This document shows positions 17,371 through 26,641 of a stretch of DNA of 64,000 nt, piece after piece. The notes beneath the pieces were generated by a model, which saw nothing but the letters and a program-made list of their open reading frames with translations, had not been told where the DNA came from and made no database searches. The number at the start of each line of letters is the position of its first letter. Within the stretch, counting starts at the first letter, position 1. The stretch is from Mariprofundus ferrinatatus (GTDB lineage Bacteria > Pseudomonadota > Zetaproteobacteria > Mariprofundales > Mariprofundaceae). Made by a program: the position numbers and the translations under genes. The stretch spans positions 1,612,001 to 1,676,000 of the forward strand of contig NZ_CP018800.1 of NCBI RefSeq assembly GCF_002795825.1, written 5' to 3'.

Positions 17371-17489
17371 AGCACAGGATTTGCTCACTGGATAACTGGC
17401 AACAGTGCTTCACTCTCTTCTTGCTGAGAAGCACGGACCGGGCGCCTTTCCCCTCCCCTCCCCTTCGAAAAGCGTCCGGTCTTGTTTTT
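17371..17489 (+). ncRNA. putative small RNA with C-rich loop terminator hairpin
   Basis: The 318-base gap between the lipoprotein and cytochrome genes holds no protein frame but has ordered structure. Hairpin A pairs GTGCTTC (17405-17411) with GAAGCAC (17428-17434). Hairpin B pairs 17436-17450 with 17467-17481: 14 of 15 positions pair, including one G-U, with one mismatch. Its 16-base loop is made only of C and T (CCCTCCCCTCCCCTTC). The run TTGTTTTT follows directly, so hairpin B doubles as an intrinsic terminator. With the TATAAT at 17359, a transcript of about 120 bases is predicted. A C-rich loop is complementary to Shine-Dalgarno sequences. It could instead be only the terminator of the preceding operon. 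Confidence 0.5.
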
Positions 17490-17518
17490 GTATATCGTCT
17501 CTAATAGCAGGCATAAAA

Positions 17519-17548
17519 AAAGCGGCCCATGAAAACATGGGCCGCTTT
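17519..17548 (-). terminator. terminator of the cytochrome c gene
   Basis: A 13-base perfect stem (AAAGCGGCCCATG / CATGGGCCGCTTT) with an AAAA loop is flanked by an A-run on the plus strand, giving a T-run on the minus strand. It lies about 20 bases after the cytochrome stop. Confidence 0.9.
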
Positions 17549-17566
17549 GATTTAGGTTAAGACCTA

Positions 17567-17935
17567 TTACAGAGCTTTCAGCTCAGCAACAGCAGCCTTG
17601 GCATCGTCGCCGCAAACCTTCTGGTTAGGCATCTTGGACTTGCCACCGGCAGCCTTAGCTACGTCCTTGGAACCGCAAACCCATGCTTCCAGAGCTGCGT
17701 CATCCCATACTCCGCCAGCAGCGTTCTGAGCCTTCAGGTATGAACCATACTTGAAGCCTTCCAGAGCGCCCTGCTTGCCGCCGGCAATACCTTTCAGGCC
17801 TGGGCCAACTTTCTTGTCAGCAGAATCCAGGTTGTGGCAAGCCTTACATTTGCCCAGTGCGCTCGCATCGGCAGATGCTGCCATTGCGCCCATTGCGAAT
17901 GCAGCTGCAGCTGCGATCATCAGTGCTTTTTTCAT
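17567..17935 (-). CDS. periplasmic class I cytochrome c
   Basis: A 122-residue small cytochrome. A signal peptide (residues 1 to about 25, Ala-rich) is followed by the haem site CKACH (C30-H34). The distal methionine ligand is probably M102 in GKSKMPNQ. The core KVGPGLKGIAGGKQG is typical of c-551/c-552-type electron carriers. Two extra cysteines (C87 and C108) could form a disulfide near the methionine loop, which is unusual for this class. A strong GAGGAGGA site and a promoter are visible upstream, and a strong terminator follows, so it is a single-gene unit. High expression is likely. The redox partner is not identifiable in the window. Confidence 0.9.
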   Translation of the reverse strand: MKKALMIAAAAAFAMGAMAASADASALGKCKACHNLDSADKKVGPGLKGIAGGKQGALEGFKYGSYLKAQNAAGGVWDDAALEAWVCGSKDVAKAAGGKSKMPNQKVCGDDAKAAVAELKAL

Positions 17936-17967
17936 GAAAAAATCCTCCTCTCGAATTTGGAGATGAC

Positions 17968-17996
17968 TTGCTACGCATGCCGCCTCATGGTGTCAA
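17968..17996 (-). promoter_or_regulatory. promoter of the cytochrome c gene
   Basis: On the minus strand, a TTGACA -35 (17991-17996) is separated by 17 bases from a TAGCAA -10 (17968-17973). The start codon lies about 32 bases further. The -35 is perfect and the -10 is poor. Confidence 0.5.
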
Positions 17997-18030
17997 CCCT
18001 AAGTCGTCTAAAAAAGATAGGCAGTCGAAA

Positions 18031-18050
18031 ATTCTCCCCCCTGTGGGGGA
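18031..18050 (-). terminator. terminator of clpB
   Basis: A short G:C stem (18035-18040 with 18045-18050, TCCCCC/GGGGGA) is followed on the minus strand by AATTTT. It lies 25 bases after the clpB stop. Confidence 0.55.
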
Positions 18051-18074
18051 ACTCACAGGTTTTTCGCCTCCAAA

Positions 18075-20681
18075 TTATCCTGAAATGGTATTGCTCACCT
18101 TTATCCCGGCAGAATCCGCATCCACCACGATAGAGCCTCCCGGCATTACCTCGCCTGCGATCAGCAGTCGGGCAACGGGTGTTTCCAGCTGCTGCTGGAT
18201 AAAGCGTTTCAAAGGCCTGGCCCCGTAAACAGGGTCGTAACCTTCGCTGACCAGCCATGCCACAGCGGCATCGGTTACCTCGAGCTCAACCTGTTGATCA
18301 TGAAGCCGCCCCCTCAACTCACCCAGAAACAGTCCCACGACCTCTGCAATGGCTGCTTCACCCAGTGGCTGGAAGAGCACCGTATCATCGACGCGATTAA
18401 GAAACTCGGGACGGAAGTGGCTGCGCAGCGCCCCCATCACCTCCGCGCGAGCCGATTCACTGATATTTCCATGCACATCGATACCATCGAGCAGGTACTG
18501 GGAGCCGATATTGCTGGTCATGATCACAATGGTGTTCTGGAAGTTGACCGTACGGCCATGGCTATCAGTCAGGCGTCCATCATCGAGCAGTTGCAACAGG
18601 ATATTGAACACATCCGGATGCGCCTTCTCCACCTCATCGAGCAGCAACACGCAATAAGGCTTGCGCCGTACCGCTTCGGTCAGCTGCCCCCCCTCTTCAA
18701 ACCCGATATAACCCGGAGGTGCGCCAACCAGTCGGGATACCGTGTGTTTCTCCATATATTCGGACATATCAATTCGCACCATGTTCGACTCGGCATCGAA
18801 CAGGGAGCGCGCCAGGGTACGGGCCAGTTCGGTTTTACCCACGCCTGTGGGGCCGAGAAAGAGGAATGATCCGATCGGCCGCTGTCGGTCCCGAATGCCT
18901 GCACGGGCACGCAGCACGGCATCTGCCACCGCTTTTACCGCCTCATCCTGACCGATTACCCGCTCGTGCAGCAGCGACTCCAGCCTGAGCAGTTTATCGC
19001 GCTCTCCCTCCAGCAGCCGTGTGACCGGAATACCGGTCCAGCGAGCCACCACCTGGGCGATCTCCTCCTCGCTCACCTCTTCACGCAACAGGCTGCGATG
19101 ATCGCTGGCCTGCTTCTCCACCTCAGACAGCTCCTTCTCCAGCTCCGGCAATGTGCCGTAACGAAGGCTCGCCACCTTCTCCAGTTCGTATTTGCGCTCG
19201 GCCGCCTCAATCTCTAAACGGGTTTTATCGATCTTCTCCCGCAGTTCCTGAACACGTCCGATCGCCCCCTTCTCCTTCTCCCACTGCGCGCGCATCACAT
19301 CGCGACGATCCTGAAGGTCGGCAAGTTCCTTGCGCAGCTGTTTCAGCCGCTCAAGGCTTGAGGCATCCTTCTCTTTCTTAAGTGCGGTCTCCTCAATCTC
19401 CAGACGCATGGTTTTACGGGTAATCTCATCCAGTTCAGCGGGCATCGAGTCCATCTCGGTGCGGATTGATGCGCACGCCTCATCGACCAGGTCGATCGCT
19501 TTATCGGGCAGGAACCGGTCGGAGATATAGCGATCTGAGAGGGTGGCCGCCGCAACCAGGGAGGCATCGGCGATATGTACACCGTGATGCAGCTCGAAAC
19601 GTTCGCGCAGGCCACGCAGAATTGAGATCGTGTCTTCAACATTGGGTGCATCAACAATGATTGGCTGGAAGCGGCGCTCAAGTGCTGCATCCTTCTCGAT
19701 ATATCTGCGATACTCGTCCAGCGTCGTTGCCCCGATACAGTGGAGCTCGCCTCTGGCCAACATCGGTTTGAGCATATTGCCCGCGTCAGAACTTCCCTCG
19801 GTCTTGCCCGCGCCAACGATCGTATGCAACTCGTCGATAAAGAGCAGCGTGCGCCCCTCCGACTCCTTGATCTCCTTGAGCACCGCCTTCAACCGCTCTT
19901 CGAACTCACCGCGGTATTTGGCACCGGCCATCAGGGCAGCCATATCGAGTGAGAAAAGATTGCGGTCCTTAAGCCCTTCCGGCACATCGCCGGAAACAAT
20001 GCGCTGCGCCAACCCCTCGGCAATTGCCGTTTTTCCCACACCTGGCTCGCCGATCAGCACCGGGTTGTTCTTGGTTTTGCGTGACAGAATGCGGATCACC
20101 GAACGGATCTCGCTATCGCGACCGATCACCGGATCAAGCTTGCCGCGTTTGGCCAGTTCAACAAGATCGCTGCCGTACTTTTTCAGTGCATCGTACTGTG
20201 ACTCGGGGGCATCACTGGTAACGCGCTGATGACCACGAACCTTCTCCAGCGCTTTCATGAAAGAGTCGCGCGTGATCCCCGTTTCTTTAAAAATCCTGCC
20301 GGCATCGCTTTTGCTCCCCTCCTCGATAAATGCGAGAAGCAGGTGCTCCACCGAGATATACTCATCCTGGAGCTGCTTCGCCTCACTCTCAGCGTGGATA
20401 AACAGCTGCTGAAGACGATGGGTCACATAGAGTGTGTTGGCCTGGGTGGCGCCAAGCGTCACCTTCGGTCGCCTGGAGAGTGATGCTTCCACCTTGGATT
20501 TGACAAGGTCGACTGAAGTGCCGATCTGTTCGATCAGGCGAGGTGCCAGACCATCGGCTTGTGAAAGCAGTTCTGCCAGCAGGTGCTCACCATCCACCTC
20601 CTGATGAGACAGCCGGGTAGCCAGCGTCTGGGCAGAGGCGATCGCTTCGCTCACCTTTTGTGTCATCCTGTTCATATCCAT
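18075..20681 (-). CDS. clpB: ClpB disaggregase
   Basis: An 868-residue Hsp100 ATPase that extracts polypeptides from aggregates together with DnaK. Domains in order: Clp N-domain repeats (1 to about 145), AAA-1 with Walker [10 protein letters not shown], the coiled-coil middle domain (about 405-525) that distinguishes ClpB from ClpA and binds DnaK, and AAA-2 with [12 protein letters not shown]-terminal D2-small domain follows, including [15 protein letters not shown]. Length is normal. AGGAG precedes ATG 20681. A heat-shock-type promoter lies just upstream, after the end of the hybrid kinase gene, so clpB is probably an independent sigma32-dependent unit. Confidence 0.97.
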   Translation of the reverse strand: MDMNRMTQKVSEAIASAQTLATRLSHQEVDGEHLLAELLSQADGLAPRLIEQIGTSVDLVKSKVEASLSRRPKVTLGATQANTLYVTHRLQQLFIHAESEAKQLQDEYISVEHLLLAFIEEGSKSDAGRIFKETGITRDSFMKALEKVRGHQRVTSDAPESQYDALKKYGSDLVELAKRGKLDPVIGRDSEIRSVIRILSRKTKNNPVLIGEPGVGKTAIAEGLAQRIVSGDVPEGLKDRNLFSLDMAALMAGAKYRGEFEERLKAVLKEIKESEGRTLLFIDELHTIVGAGKTEGSSDAGNMLKPMLARGELHCIGATTLDEYRRYIEKDAALERRFQPIIVDAPNVEDTISILRGLRERFELHHGVHIADASLVAAATLSDRYISDRFLPDKAIDLVDEACASIRTEMDSMPAELDEITRKTMRLEIEETALKKEKDASSLERLKQLRKELADLQDRRDVMRAQWEKEKGAIGRVQELREKIDKTRLEIEAAERKYELEKVASLRYGTLPELEKELSEVEKQASDHRSLLREEVSEEEIAQVVARWTGIPVTRLLEGERDKLLRLESLLHERVIGQDEAVKAVADAVLRARAGIRDRQRPIGSFLFLGPTGVGKTELARTLARSLFDAESNMVRIDMSEYMEKHTVSRLVGAPPGYIGFEEGGQLTEAVRRKPYCVLLLDEVEKAHPDVFNILLQLLDDGRLTDSHGRTVNFQNTIVIMTSNIGSQYLLDGIDVHGNISESARAEVMGALRSHFRPEFLNRVDDTVLFQPLGEAAIAEVVGLFLGELRGRLHDQQVELEVTDAAVAWLVSEGYDPVYGARPLKRFIQQQLETPVARLLIAGEVMPGGSIVVDADSAGIKVSNTISG

Positions 20682-20717
20682 ACATCAACTCCTGCTCGTA
20701 ACAAATCGATTAATATC

Positions 20718-20747
20718 TCTATAGGGCCCGAGGAACTGATTTCCAAG
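20718..20747 (-). promoter_or_regulatory. sigma32-like heat-shock promoter of clpB
   Basis: On the minus strand the sequence is CTTGGAAA, 14 bases, then CCTATAGA. This resembles the sigma32 consensus CTTGAAA-N(11-16)-CCCCATNT. It ends about 37 bases before the clpB start. Confidence 0.6.
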
Positions 20748-20750
20748 GTT

Positions 20751-23405
20751 TCAGGAGGATGTTGCTTTGGCTCTGGCTTCAACGACTGCATGCAACAGCG
20801 CATTACGGGTATAGGGCTTACGCACAAAACCTGCCAACCCCTGCTGCTGCAATCGGGAAACAGCCTCAGTTTCTGAAAAGCCGCTGCTCAGCAGTACGGG
20901 GATCTCGGGATGCACTGCATGCATCATGCGGAAGGTCTGCTCACCGTCCAGCACAGGCATGGTCAGATCAAGCAGCACCAATGAAATCTCATCGGCATGT
21001 TTGTTGAACTGCTCCAGGCCCGCCTCCCCATTAGCGGCAGAGATCACATTCAACCCTTCGCGTTCAAGAATTCTTCTCGCAACATCGCTCACCGACTCCT
21101 CATCATCCACCACCAACACTGTTCCCTGCAACTGCCCGGGAAGCTCGCTCCCCGGCAGATGAGCCTCCTCTGCATCTGTTATCGCGGTCGTGGCAAGGGC
21201 CGGGAAATAGATCGTGAAACAGGAACCCGCACCCACTTCACTCTTCAGCATCAAAGCTCCACCATGGCTTCTCACGATCCCGAGAAGTGCTGCCAGTCCA
21301 AGCCCGCTTCCGGTCTCTTTGGTAGTAAAGAAAGGGTCAAAAATCAGCTTCTGGGTATTACTGTCCATGCCGCAGCCACTATCCTGAACTTCAACAAAGA
21401 TGTACTCTCCATCCTTCAGATCATCCTTGAGATAGACGCGAGAAAAATCAGACGCAGTCAGGTATTGTACACCGGTTCTCAGTGTCACCGTTCCGGTTTT
21501 CCCCTCCATGGATTCGGCAGCGTTGGTCATCAGATTCATCAGCATCTGTGTCAGCTGGTTACGGTCGCCCTGCAGCTTGGGCAGCCCGTCTTGAAACTCC
21601 ATATTCAGAGTAATCTTTCTTCCAATCACTGTGCTCAACAGCTCCGACACCTCTCGAATCACTGCGTTGAGATTCTGCTCCCCCATCGTAAAGCGACCCT
21701 GGCCGGAATAGGCAAGCATCTGCCTTACCAGATCAGCCCCCTTGCTCGATGCCTTGAATATCTGCTGCAGATAGTGGCGCATATCTCCATTTTCAGGTGC
21801 ATCAAGCAGGGCAAGTTCGGCATTGCCCATGACACCTACCAGCAGATTGTTGAAATCGTGTGCAATGCCTCCGGCAAGCACGCCGATACTCTCCATCTTC
21901 TGTGCCTGCTGCAGCTGGCCGGTTAGCTCCTCGCTCTCCTGCTGTGCCCTTTTACGCTCGTTGATATCACGGACGTTGCCCTCGACACCGGCAAGCTCAC
22001 CCTCACCATCATGCCAGTAGTGGGAGTTCACCTCTGCCCAAAAGCGGGAGCCATCTTTATGTTTCAGGCATATCTCATAGTGGCTGAGCCTACCTCCACT
22101 ATCCTCGAGCGCCTGCAAATACCTCTCCCGGCTACCCTTTTCATAATAGAAATCATCCAGGATCCTGCCGATCATCGCGTCGCGCCTGTAGCCCAGCTGT
22201 CGTTCAGCCGAAGCTGACACCCAAATCAGTTTTCCATCCAGATCGGCACGGTAGTAAGCATCCTGCATATGATCGAGAATTTCCCTGAACTCGGTCGAGA
22301 GCTCCTCGAGTTCATGCGTCCGCTTTCGAATGCCACGATGAAGTTGCCGGTTATAGGTGAAGAGGATCATAATCAGCAGCAGCAGCAGCCCGATACCTAT
22401 CCAGAACCGGTAGGGATAAAGGTGGTTATTCAGTAAATGCGCCAACGGCGGCTGAGGGCGATAAATAAATTTATCCCAATCGACCCCGGCAACCGGGTAG
22501 CCCATCTCTTCAAACAGATCTGCTATATGCTGCCAGCGCTTTATGTTTGAAAAACCAACTGGGATCAAATCCGCATCAACCAGGCCAATGATGATATCGG
22601 CCTCGAATTTCAGGTATTCATGCGATCTCTTCTGGGTATCATACTTTGCCCTGATCAACTCGATCATTTCATCGACGTGCCCCAGCGCATACTCCCACCC
22701 TTTGATCGTGGCGCGATAGAAAGCGTCTGCCTGCTCTGGCTGGTTGTTGATTACCGATTCAGTAGTCAGCAGCGTATCTCCGTAAATATCCATGCCAAAG
22801 TCCTGCGGCCTGAACATACGAAACGGCACCTTGCGCTGGGTAAAAAGGAACGCCTCGTTACTGCTGTATCCCGGCCATGCATCGATCTTTCCAGAGACGA
22901 GATCTTCTGCACTGCCGGCCGGCAGGCTAATGAAGTCCGATCTGTGAATGTTAAATTTCTTCAACAGGGCATAAGCTTCCAGTTCACGCCGTCCGTTTTG
23001 AAGCATGACTATTTTCTTGCCCTTCAGATCTTTGAGGGAGCTGATTTCGGGACGGGTGTAGATTACCTGAGCCGTATGTTGAAAAACGGAGGCAAGAATG
23101 ACAACTGGCTTGCTCTCTGATCGATCCAGCACTGCGCTGGCGTTGCCAACAGCAAATTCCACATCACCTGACAACAGGGCCGCTGTCGGAGACTTGTCTG
23201 GACCTCCCTCAATCAGCTCGACATGTAACCCTTCATCGGCATAAAAACCCTTCTCAATCGCGGCATAGTAACCTGCAAACTGAAACTGATGTTTCCATTT
23301 CAGGTGCAGCTTCACCGGCGCCAGATCACCCTCATGAGCGGAGATCACTACGGGGAAAAACTGCAGCAGGAACAACAGTGCTATAACGGGATATAACAGA
23401 CGCAT
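20751..23405 (-). CDS. hybrid histidine kinase with periplasmic NMT1/ThiY-like sensor
   Basis: An 884-residue hybrid kinase. Residues 1 to about 25 form a signal/first membrane helix. Residues about 35-260 form an ABC substrate-binding-like domain of the NMT1/THI5/SsuA type (LHLKWKHQFQFAGYYAAIEKGFY). A membrane helix at about 330-350 (FWIGIGLLLLLIMILF) follows, then a PAS/PAC pair (about 370-495). HisKA contains GGIAHDFNNLLVG, then come HATPase_c and a C-terminal receiver (VVDDEESVSDVARRIL, LLDLTMPVLDG). The sensor suggests detection of a small periplasmic ligand, possibly a pyrimidine- or sulfonate-like compound (inference). ATG 23405 starts the signal peptide; a TTG at 23447, six bases after the upstream stop, is possible. 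No ribosome binding site is obvious for either. Confidence 0.85.
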   Translation of the reverse strand: MRLLYPVIALLFLLQFFPVVISAHEGDLAPVKLHLKWKHQFQFAGYYAAIEKGFYADEGLHVELIEGGPDKSPTAALLSGDVEFAVGNASAVLDRSESKPVVILASVFQHTAQVIYTRPEISSLKDLKGKKIVMLQNGRRELEAYALLKKFNIHRSDFISLPAGSAEDLVSGKIDAWPGYSSNEAFLFTQRKVPFRMFRPQDFGMDIYGDTLLTTESVINNQPEQADAFYRATIKGWEYALGHVDEMIELIRAKYDTQKRSHEYLKFEADIIIGLVDADLIPVGFSNIKRWQHIADLFEEMGYPVAGVDWDKFIYRPQPPLAHLLNNHLYPYRFWIGIGLLLLLIMILFTYNRQLHRGIRKRTHELEELSTEFREILDHMQDAYYRADLDGKLIWVSASAERQLGYRRDAMIGRILDDFYYEKGSRERYLQALEDSGGRLSHYEICLKHKDGSRFWAEVNSHYWHDGEGELAGVEGNVRDINERKRAQQESEELTGQLQQAQKMESIGVLAGGIAHDFNNLLVGVMGNAELALLDAPENGDMRHYLQQIFKASSKGADLVRQMLAYSGQGRFTMGEQNLNAVIREVSELLSTVIGRKITLNMEFQDGLPKLQGDRNQLTQMLMNLMTNAAESMEGKTGTVTLRTGVQYLTASDFSRVYLKDDLKDGEYIFVEVQDSGCGMDSNTQKLIFDPFFTTKETGSGLGLAALLGIVRSHGGALMLKSEVGAGSCFTIYFPALATTAITDAEEAHLPGSELPGQLQGTVLVVDDEESVSDVARRILEREGLNVISAANGEAGLEQFNKHADEISLVLLDLTMPVLDGEQTFRMMHAVHPEIPVLLSSGFSETEAVSRLQQQGLAGFVRKPYTRNALLHAVVEARAKATSS

Positions 23406-23452
23406 GGGAAACAGGTTAAAGGCTGTGAACAGAGAGGGCAAACCCAATCTAA

Positions 23453-23863
23453 TCAGTGCTTGGGAAGCTCTACGACAAAAACAGCAACCTTGGCAACAGC
23501 TGCCGGGTTGGAGTTGGCAATCTCGACAATCAGATCATCCGCACCACTCGGATTGTTGAAGCGAGCCTGAAACTCATGCGCGCCAATCTTGTAGCTGCGG
23601 CTCTGCTGCTGGGTCTCCTCTTTGTCACCATGCACCCGTACAACCCTGAAGGTGAGCGGCCCAACGGTATCTGAAACCATGGTGACCTCGTAGATTCCGG
23701 GGCGGTCCGGCATATCAAAGAATTCTCGCGACTTCTGAAATGGCGGAACATTGGCATCGCGATAGTAAAGATAGTCCGATTCGTTCGCATGCGTAATATC
23801 CACCTGCCAAACAACAAAGAGGCCGATCAGCCCTGCCAGAAGGTGCCGGAACATGGCCCTCAT
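23453..23863 (-). CDS. small secreted protein of unknown function
   Basis: A 136-residue protein with an N-terminal signal peptide (hydrophobic to about residue 22, then THANES). A mature part of about 110 residues follows, looking beta-rich (YEVTMVSDTVGPLTFRVVRVHG, HEFQARFNNPSGADDLIVEIAN). No cysteine or known motif is visible. Its ATG overlaps the stop of the regulator gene upstream (ATGA), and it ends shortly before the hybrid kinase. It is therefore embedded in a signalling operon and may be a periplasmic accessory to one of the sensors. Family not recognised. Confidence 0.7.
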   Translation of the reverse strand: MRAMFRHLLAGLIGLFVVWQVDITHANESDYLYYRDANVPPFQKSREFFDMPDRPGIYEVTMVSDTVGPLTFRVVRVHGDKEETQQQSRSYKIGAHEFQARFNNPSGADDLIVEIANSNPAAVAKVAVFVVELPKH

Positions 23864-25275
23864 AAACCCTCCTGCACATCGATATCATACTTATCACAGA
23901 GGTAGCGCATCTTGTCCTTCGCCCGCTCGCCAAACCCAAGCCAGCGCCCTGCCCTCGCCTTGATATGGTGGTTACGCTCAAGCGCCGCCTCAACAAGCTG
24001 GCGCTCAAACTCTGCAACCGCCTTTTCAGCCTTGATACCACTCTCGGGAAGCTGCTGAAACCAGAGTTGCAAAGGATCGATATCATCTGAGGCCACAAAT
24101 TGCGGACCGACCAGTGACGGGATTGATTCAACCACATCACCGGCCGCAAGCACCACGGCACGTTCAATCACATTTTCCAGTTCGCGTACGTTGCCGGGCC
24201 AGCTGTAACGGGAAAACTGTTCTATCACATCCTCGCTGAACCCCTCCATACGCTTACCGCACATGGCCGCCTTACGCAGCAGGATTGCATCGGCAAGTTT
24301 CGGCAGATCGTCGAGATGCTCACGCAACGGCGGCACCACAATCTCTACCACATGAATACGGTAGTAGAGATCATCCCGAAATGAGCCATCGGAGACTTTG
24401 CGCTCCAGGTCTTCACGGGTCGAACAGATCAGGCGCACATCCGAACGCAGCATTGCATCGCCACCCAGTCGTGAAAACTCGCCGGTTTCAAGCACCCGCA
24501 GCAGTTTGGCCTGAACAGGCAGCGGCAACCCTGCCACCTCATCGAGGAAAAGCGTGCCGCCACTGGCTCGTTCAAACCAGCCCAGTTTACGCTTACCGGC
24601 ACCGGCAAAAGCACCCATCTCATATCCGAACAGTTCGCTCTCCAGAAGGTCGGCGCTCATGGCTGCACAGTTGATGGCAATAAAGGGCTGCTCTGCACGG
24701 CTGCTTGCAGCATGCAGTGTGCGGGCAATAAGCTCCTTGCCTGTACCGGTCTCCCCCCTGATCAGCACGGTCGAAGGTGCCGAGGCCACCTGTTCGATCA
24801 ACTGCCTGAGCTCACACATCTCCCCGGACTCTCCGAGCAGTTCGGTGTTGAGCTGGCTCTGCAGCGCGCGCTCCATCTCCTGCTCGCGCATTGCCTTCCA
24901 GCGTGCCTCCATGCTTCGATCAATGGTGGCCTTTACCTCATCAGGATCGAACGGTTTGCCGAAAAAATCCAGCGCTCCCATTTTCTGGGCACGCAAGGCA
25001 AACGAGCGTTCATCGTGGCCGGTAATGACAACCACCGGCGTATCGGGACTCTCTTTTCTGAGTCGCTGCAGATAACCCATGCCGATCTCCGGATTGTCAG
25101 GTTCGGGAGGAAGAGCAAGATCAAGTACCACCAGATCAACCCGGTTTCCAGAGAGCATGCTGTCCGCTACCTCCAGATCACCCGCCTCGAGAATCTGGTA
25201 GGACTCTTTCAACAGCAGTTTAAGATTCAGCCGATTGATATCGTTATCATCTACAACCAGCACCGTTTGCTTCAT
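23860..25275 (-). CDS. sigma54-type response regulator, PrsR-like, altered GAFTGA loop
   Basis: A 471-residue NtrC-type regulator. Receiver: VVDDNDINRLNL, phospho-acceptor D in VVLDLAL (about D52), and conserved FFGKPF. AAA+ domain: Walker A GETGTGKE, GG(T)LFLDEV for Walker B, and arginine-finger region RDDLYYRIHV. The sigma54-contact loop reads GAFAGA (bases 24598-24615) instead of GAFTGA. The C-terminal helix-turn-helix is Fis-like but degenerate (AGRWLGFGERAKDKMRYL). It most resembles PrsR of the PEP-CTERM/exosortase regulatory pair, next to a PrsK-like kinase. ATG 25275 follows TGGAGAA; a GTG at 25296 is less likely. Confidence 0.85.
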   Translation of the reverse strand: MKQTVLVVDDNDINRLNLKLLLKESYQILEAGDLEVADSMLSGNRVDLVVLDLALPPEPDNPEIGMGYLQRLRKESPDTPVVVITGHDERSFALRAQKMGALDFFGKPFDPDEVKATIDRSMEARWKAMREQEMERALQSQLNTELLGESGEMCELRQLIEQVASAPSTVLIRGETGTGKELIARTLHAASSRAEQPFIAINCAAMSADLLESELFGYEMGAFAGAGKRKLGWFERASGGTLFLDEVAGLPLPVQAKLLRVLETGEFSRLGGDAMLRSDVRLICSTREDLERKVSDGSFRDDLYYRIHVVEIVVPPLREHLDDLPKLADAILLRKAAMCGKRMEGFSEDVIEQFSRYSWPGNVRELENVIERAVVLAAGDVVESIPSLVGPQFVASDDIDPLQLWFQQLPESGIKAEKAVAEFERQLVEAALERNHHIKARAGRWLGFGERAKDKMRYLCDKYDIDVQEGL

Positions 25276-25296
25276 ATCCGATTCTCCATTTGTCAC

Positions 25297-26628
25297 CTAT
25301 TCTGCAAGCTGATCCTGCCACAGTGGCAGACGTACGAAAAAGGTGGAACCTTTGCCCGGCCCATCACTTTCTGCCGCAATGTTTCCACCATGGGCATTGA
25401 CTATCCGGCGTGAAAGATAGAGCCCCACACCAAGGCCATTGCTCTTGCTTGTGGCAAACAGCCTGAACAGCCTGTTATTCAGGAAATCCTTACTCATGCC
25501 GCAGCCCTGGTCGCTCACCCTGACCTCGGCCACATCTTCACCCTGTTCATTTTTCACCACGCGTGTCTCAATACGAACCTCCCCTTGCCGCTGCATCGAC
25601 TGCACAGCATTATCGTAGAGGTTCTCGAAAACGCCCTGCAGCTGATCGGCATCCCCGGCCACAGCCGGGAGCACTTCGTAGTGCGCTGCAATGGTGATGG
25701 ATTCTGGCCAGAGGCGATCCCGCACACTTCTTTTGAGCAGGGCAACAAGATCGATCGGAGCAATAGCAAGGTCGACCGGCGCGTTGGGATCATTCATGCG
25801 TTGCATCAGCGTCTGCATCCTGCCGGTCACTTTGCGGATCGCTGTCAGCATGCGCACCACATCCTCCTCATCAAGCTTGCCGGATCCAAGGTGATGGGCC
25901 AGAAACGAAAGGTCGTGCAGGCGGTTCTTCATATCGTGAGAGTGCAGCTGTTTGGTAATACGCGAAAGCGAATCAAGCCTGGCAGCCTCAGCCTGCTGGT
26001 GCGTCAGGCGTGCATGTTCCAGACTCACGGCAGAGAATTTCGCCAGACTTTCCAGGCTCGCCCGCTCCTCGCTGTCCATTGGCCAGCCATCCAGCCTCGG
26101 CCCCAGCCAGAGATAGGCCTCGCCGCTGGCATCAGGCAGTTTCAGGCAGAGATCATAATCCTTATGCGTACCATCCTCAGGTTGGTGATCAATCAGCGGC
26201 GCGGTGGCAGGAAAGGTGTACCAGCCACCATCGGGCCTGTTGCGCTCATCAAGTGCGGCATAACGGCGATGACTCACGCTGCAGATGCGCTCCAGAAGTG
26301 CTGTTTCGATATCCTGCAGGGGCAACTGGGCAAGGTCGCCCGCCCCCAGCTGCCTGATTGCAGCCAGCGTGTCGAGCTGGTGGCGGAAGAAGAGACGGTC
26401 GAGTACACGCTGCATCGACTGCACAAGCGGTGCGAAACCGAAAGCGGCAGCAACAGCCGCAATCACCATCGCCCAGACCGAAACCGGCTGTCCCGTACTC
26501 AGATATACGGCCGATTCGGCCAGCATCAGCACCAGCACGAAAACCGCAATCGCCGCCAGCGTGGCGCCGAAATAGGCGAAGGAGTGTACCAGCCGCCTGA
26601 AGCTGAAGATCAGGCGAAGGCGAGACAT
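25297..26628 (-). CDS. PrsK-like membrane histidine kinase
   Basis: A 443-residue kinase. Two membrane helices lie near residues 17-40 and 50-75. A GAF-like region follows (about 110-230, ending SLESLAKFSAVSLEHARL), then an atypical phospho-acceptor box SHDMKNRLHDLSFLAHHL. A full HATPase_c domain follows (N-box EN(L)YDNAVQSM, G1 DQGCGM, G2 GLGVGLYLSRRIV). The HDxKN box is the form seen in PrsK of PEP-CTERM systems. PrsK proteins usually have a longer, multi-helix N-terminus; this one has only two helices. ATG 26628, with GAGG upstream, lies 13 bases after the dapA stop; the in-frame start at 26676 would overlap dapA. Confidence 0.85.
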   Translation of the reverse strand: MSRLRLIFSFRRLVHSFAYFGATLAAIAVFVLVLMLAESAVYLSTGQPVSVWAMVIAAVAAAFGFAPLVQSMQRVLDRLFFRHQLDTLAAIRQLGAGDLAQLPLQDIETALLERICSVSHRRYAALDERNRPDGGWYTFPATAPLIDHQPEDGTHKDYDLCLKLPDASGEAYLWLGPRLDGWPMDSEERASLESLAKFSAVSLEHARLTHQQAEAARLDSLSRITKQLHSHDMKNRLHDLSFLAHHLGSGKLDEEDVVRMLTAIRKVTGRMQTLMQRMNDPNAPVDLAIAPIDLVALLKRSVRDRLWPESITIAAHYEVLPAVAGDADQLQGVFENLYDNAVQSMQRQGEVRIETRVVKNEQGEDVAEVRVSDQGCGMSKDFLNNRLFRLFATSKSNGLGVGLYLSRRIVNAHGGNIAAESDGPGKGSTFFVRLPLWQDQLAE

Positions 26629-26641
26629 TGAAGCCTCGGTT

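Noticed and set aside
18031-18050. G:C palindrome after clpB as a repressor operator
   Set aside because: It sits 25 bases downstream of the stop with a T-run on the minus strand, so a terminator explains it better.
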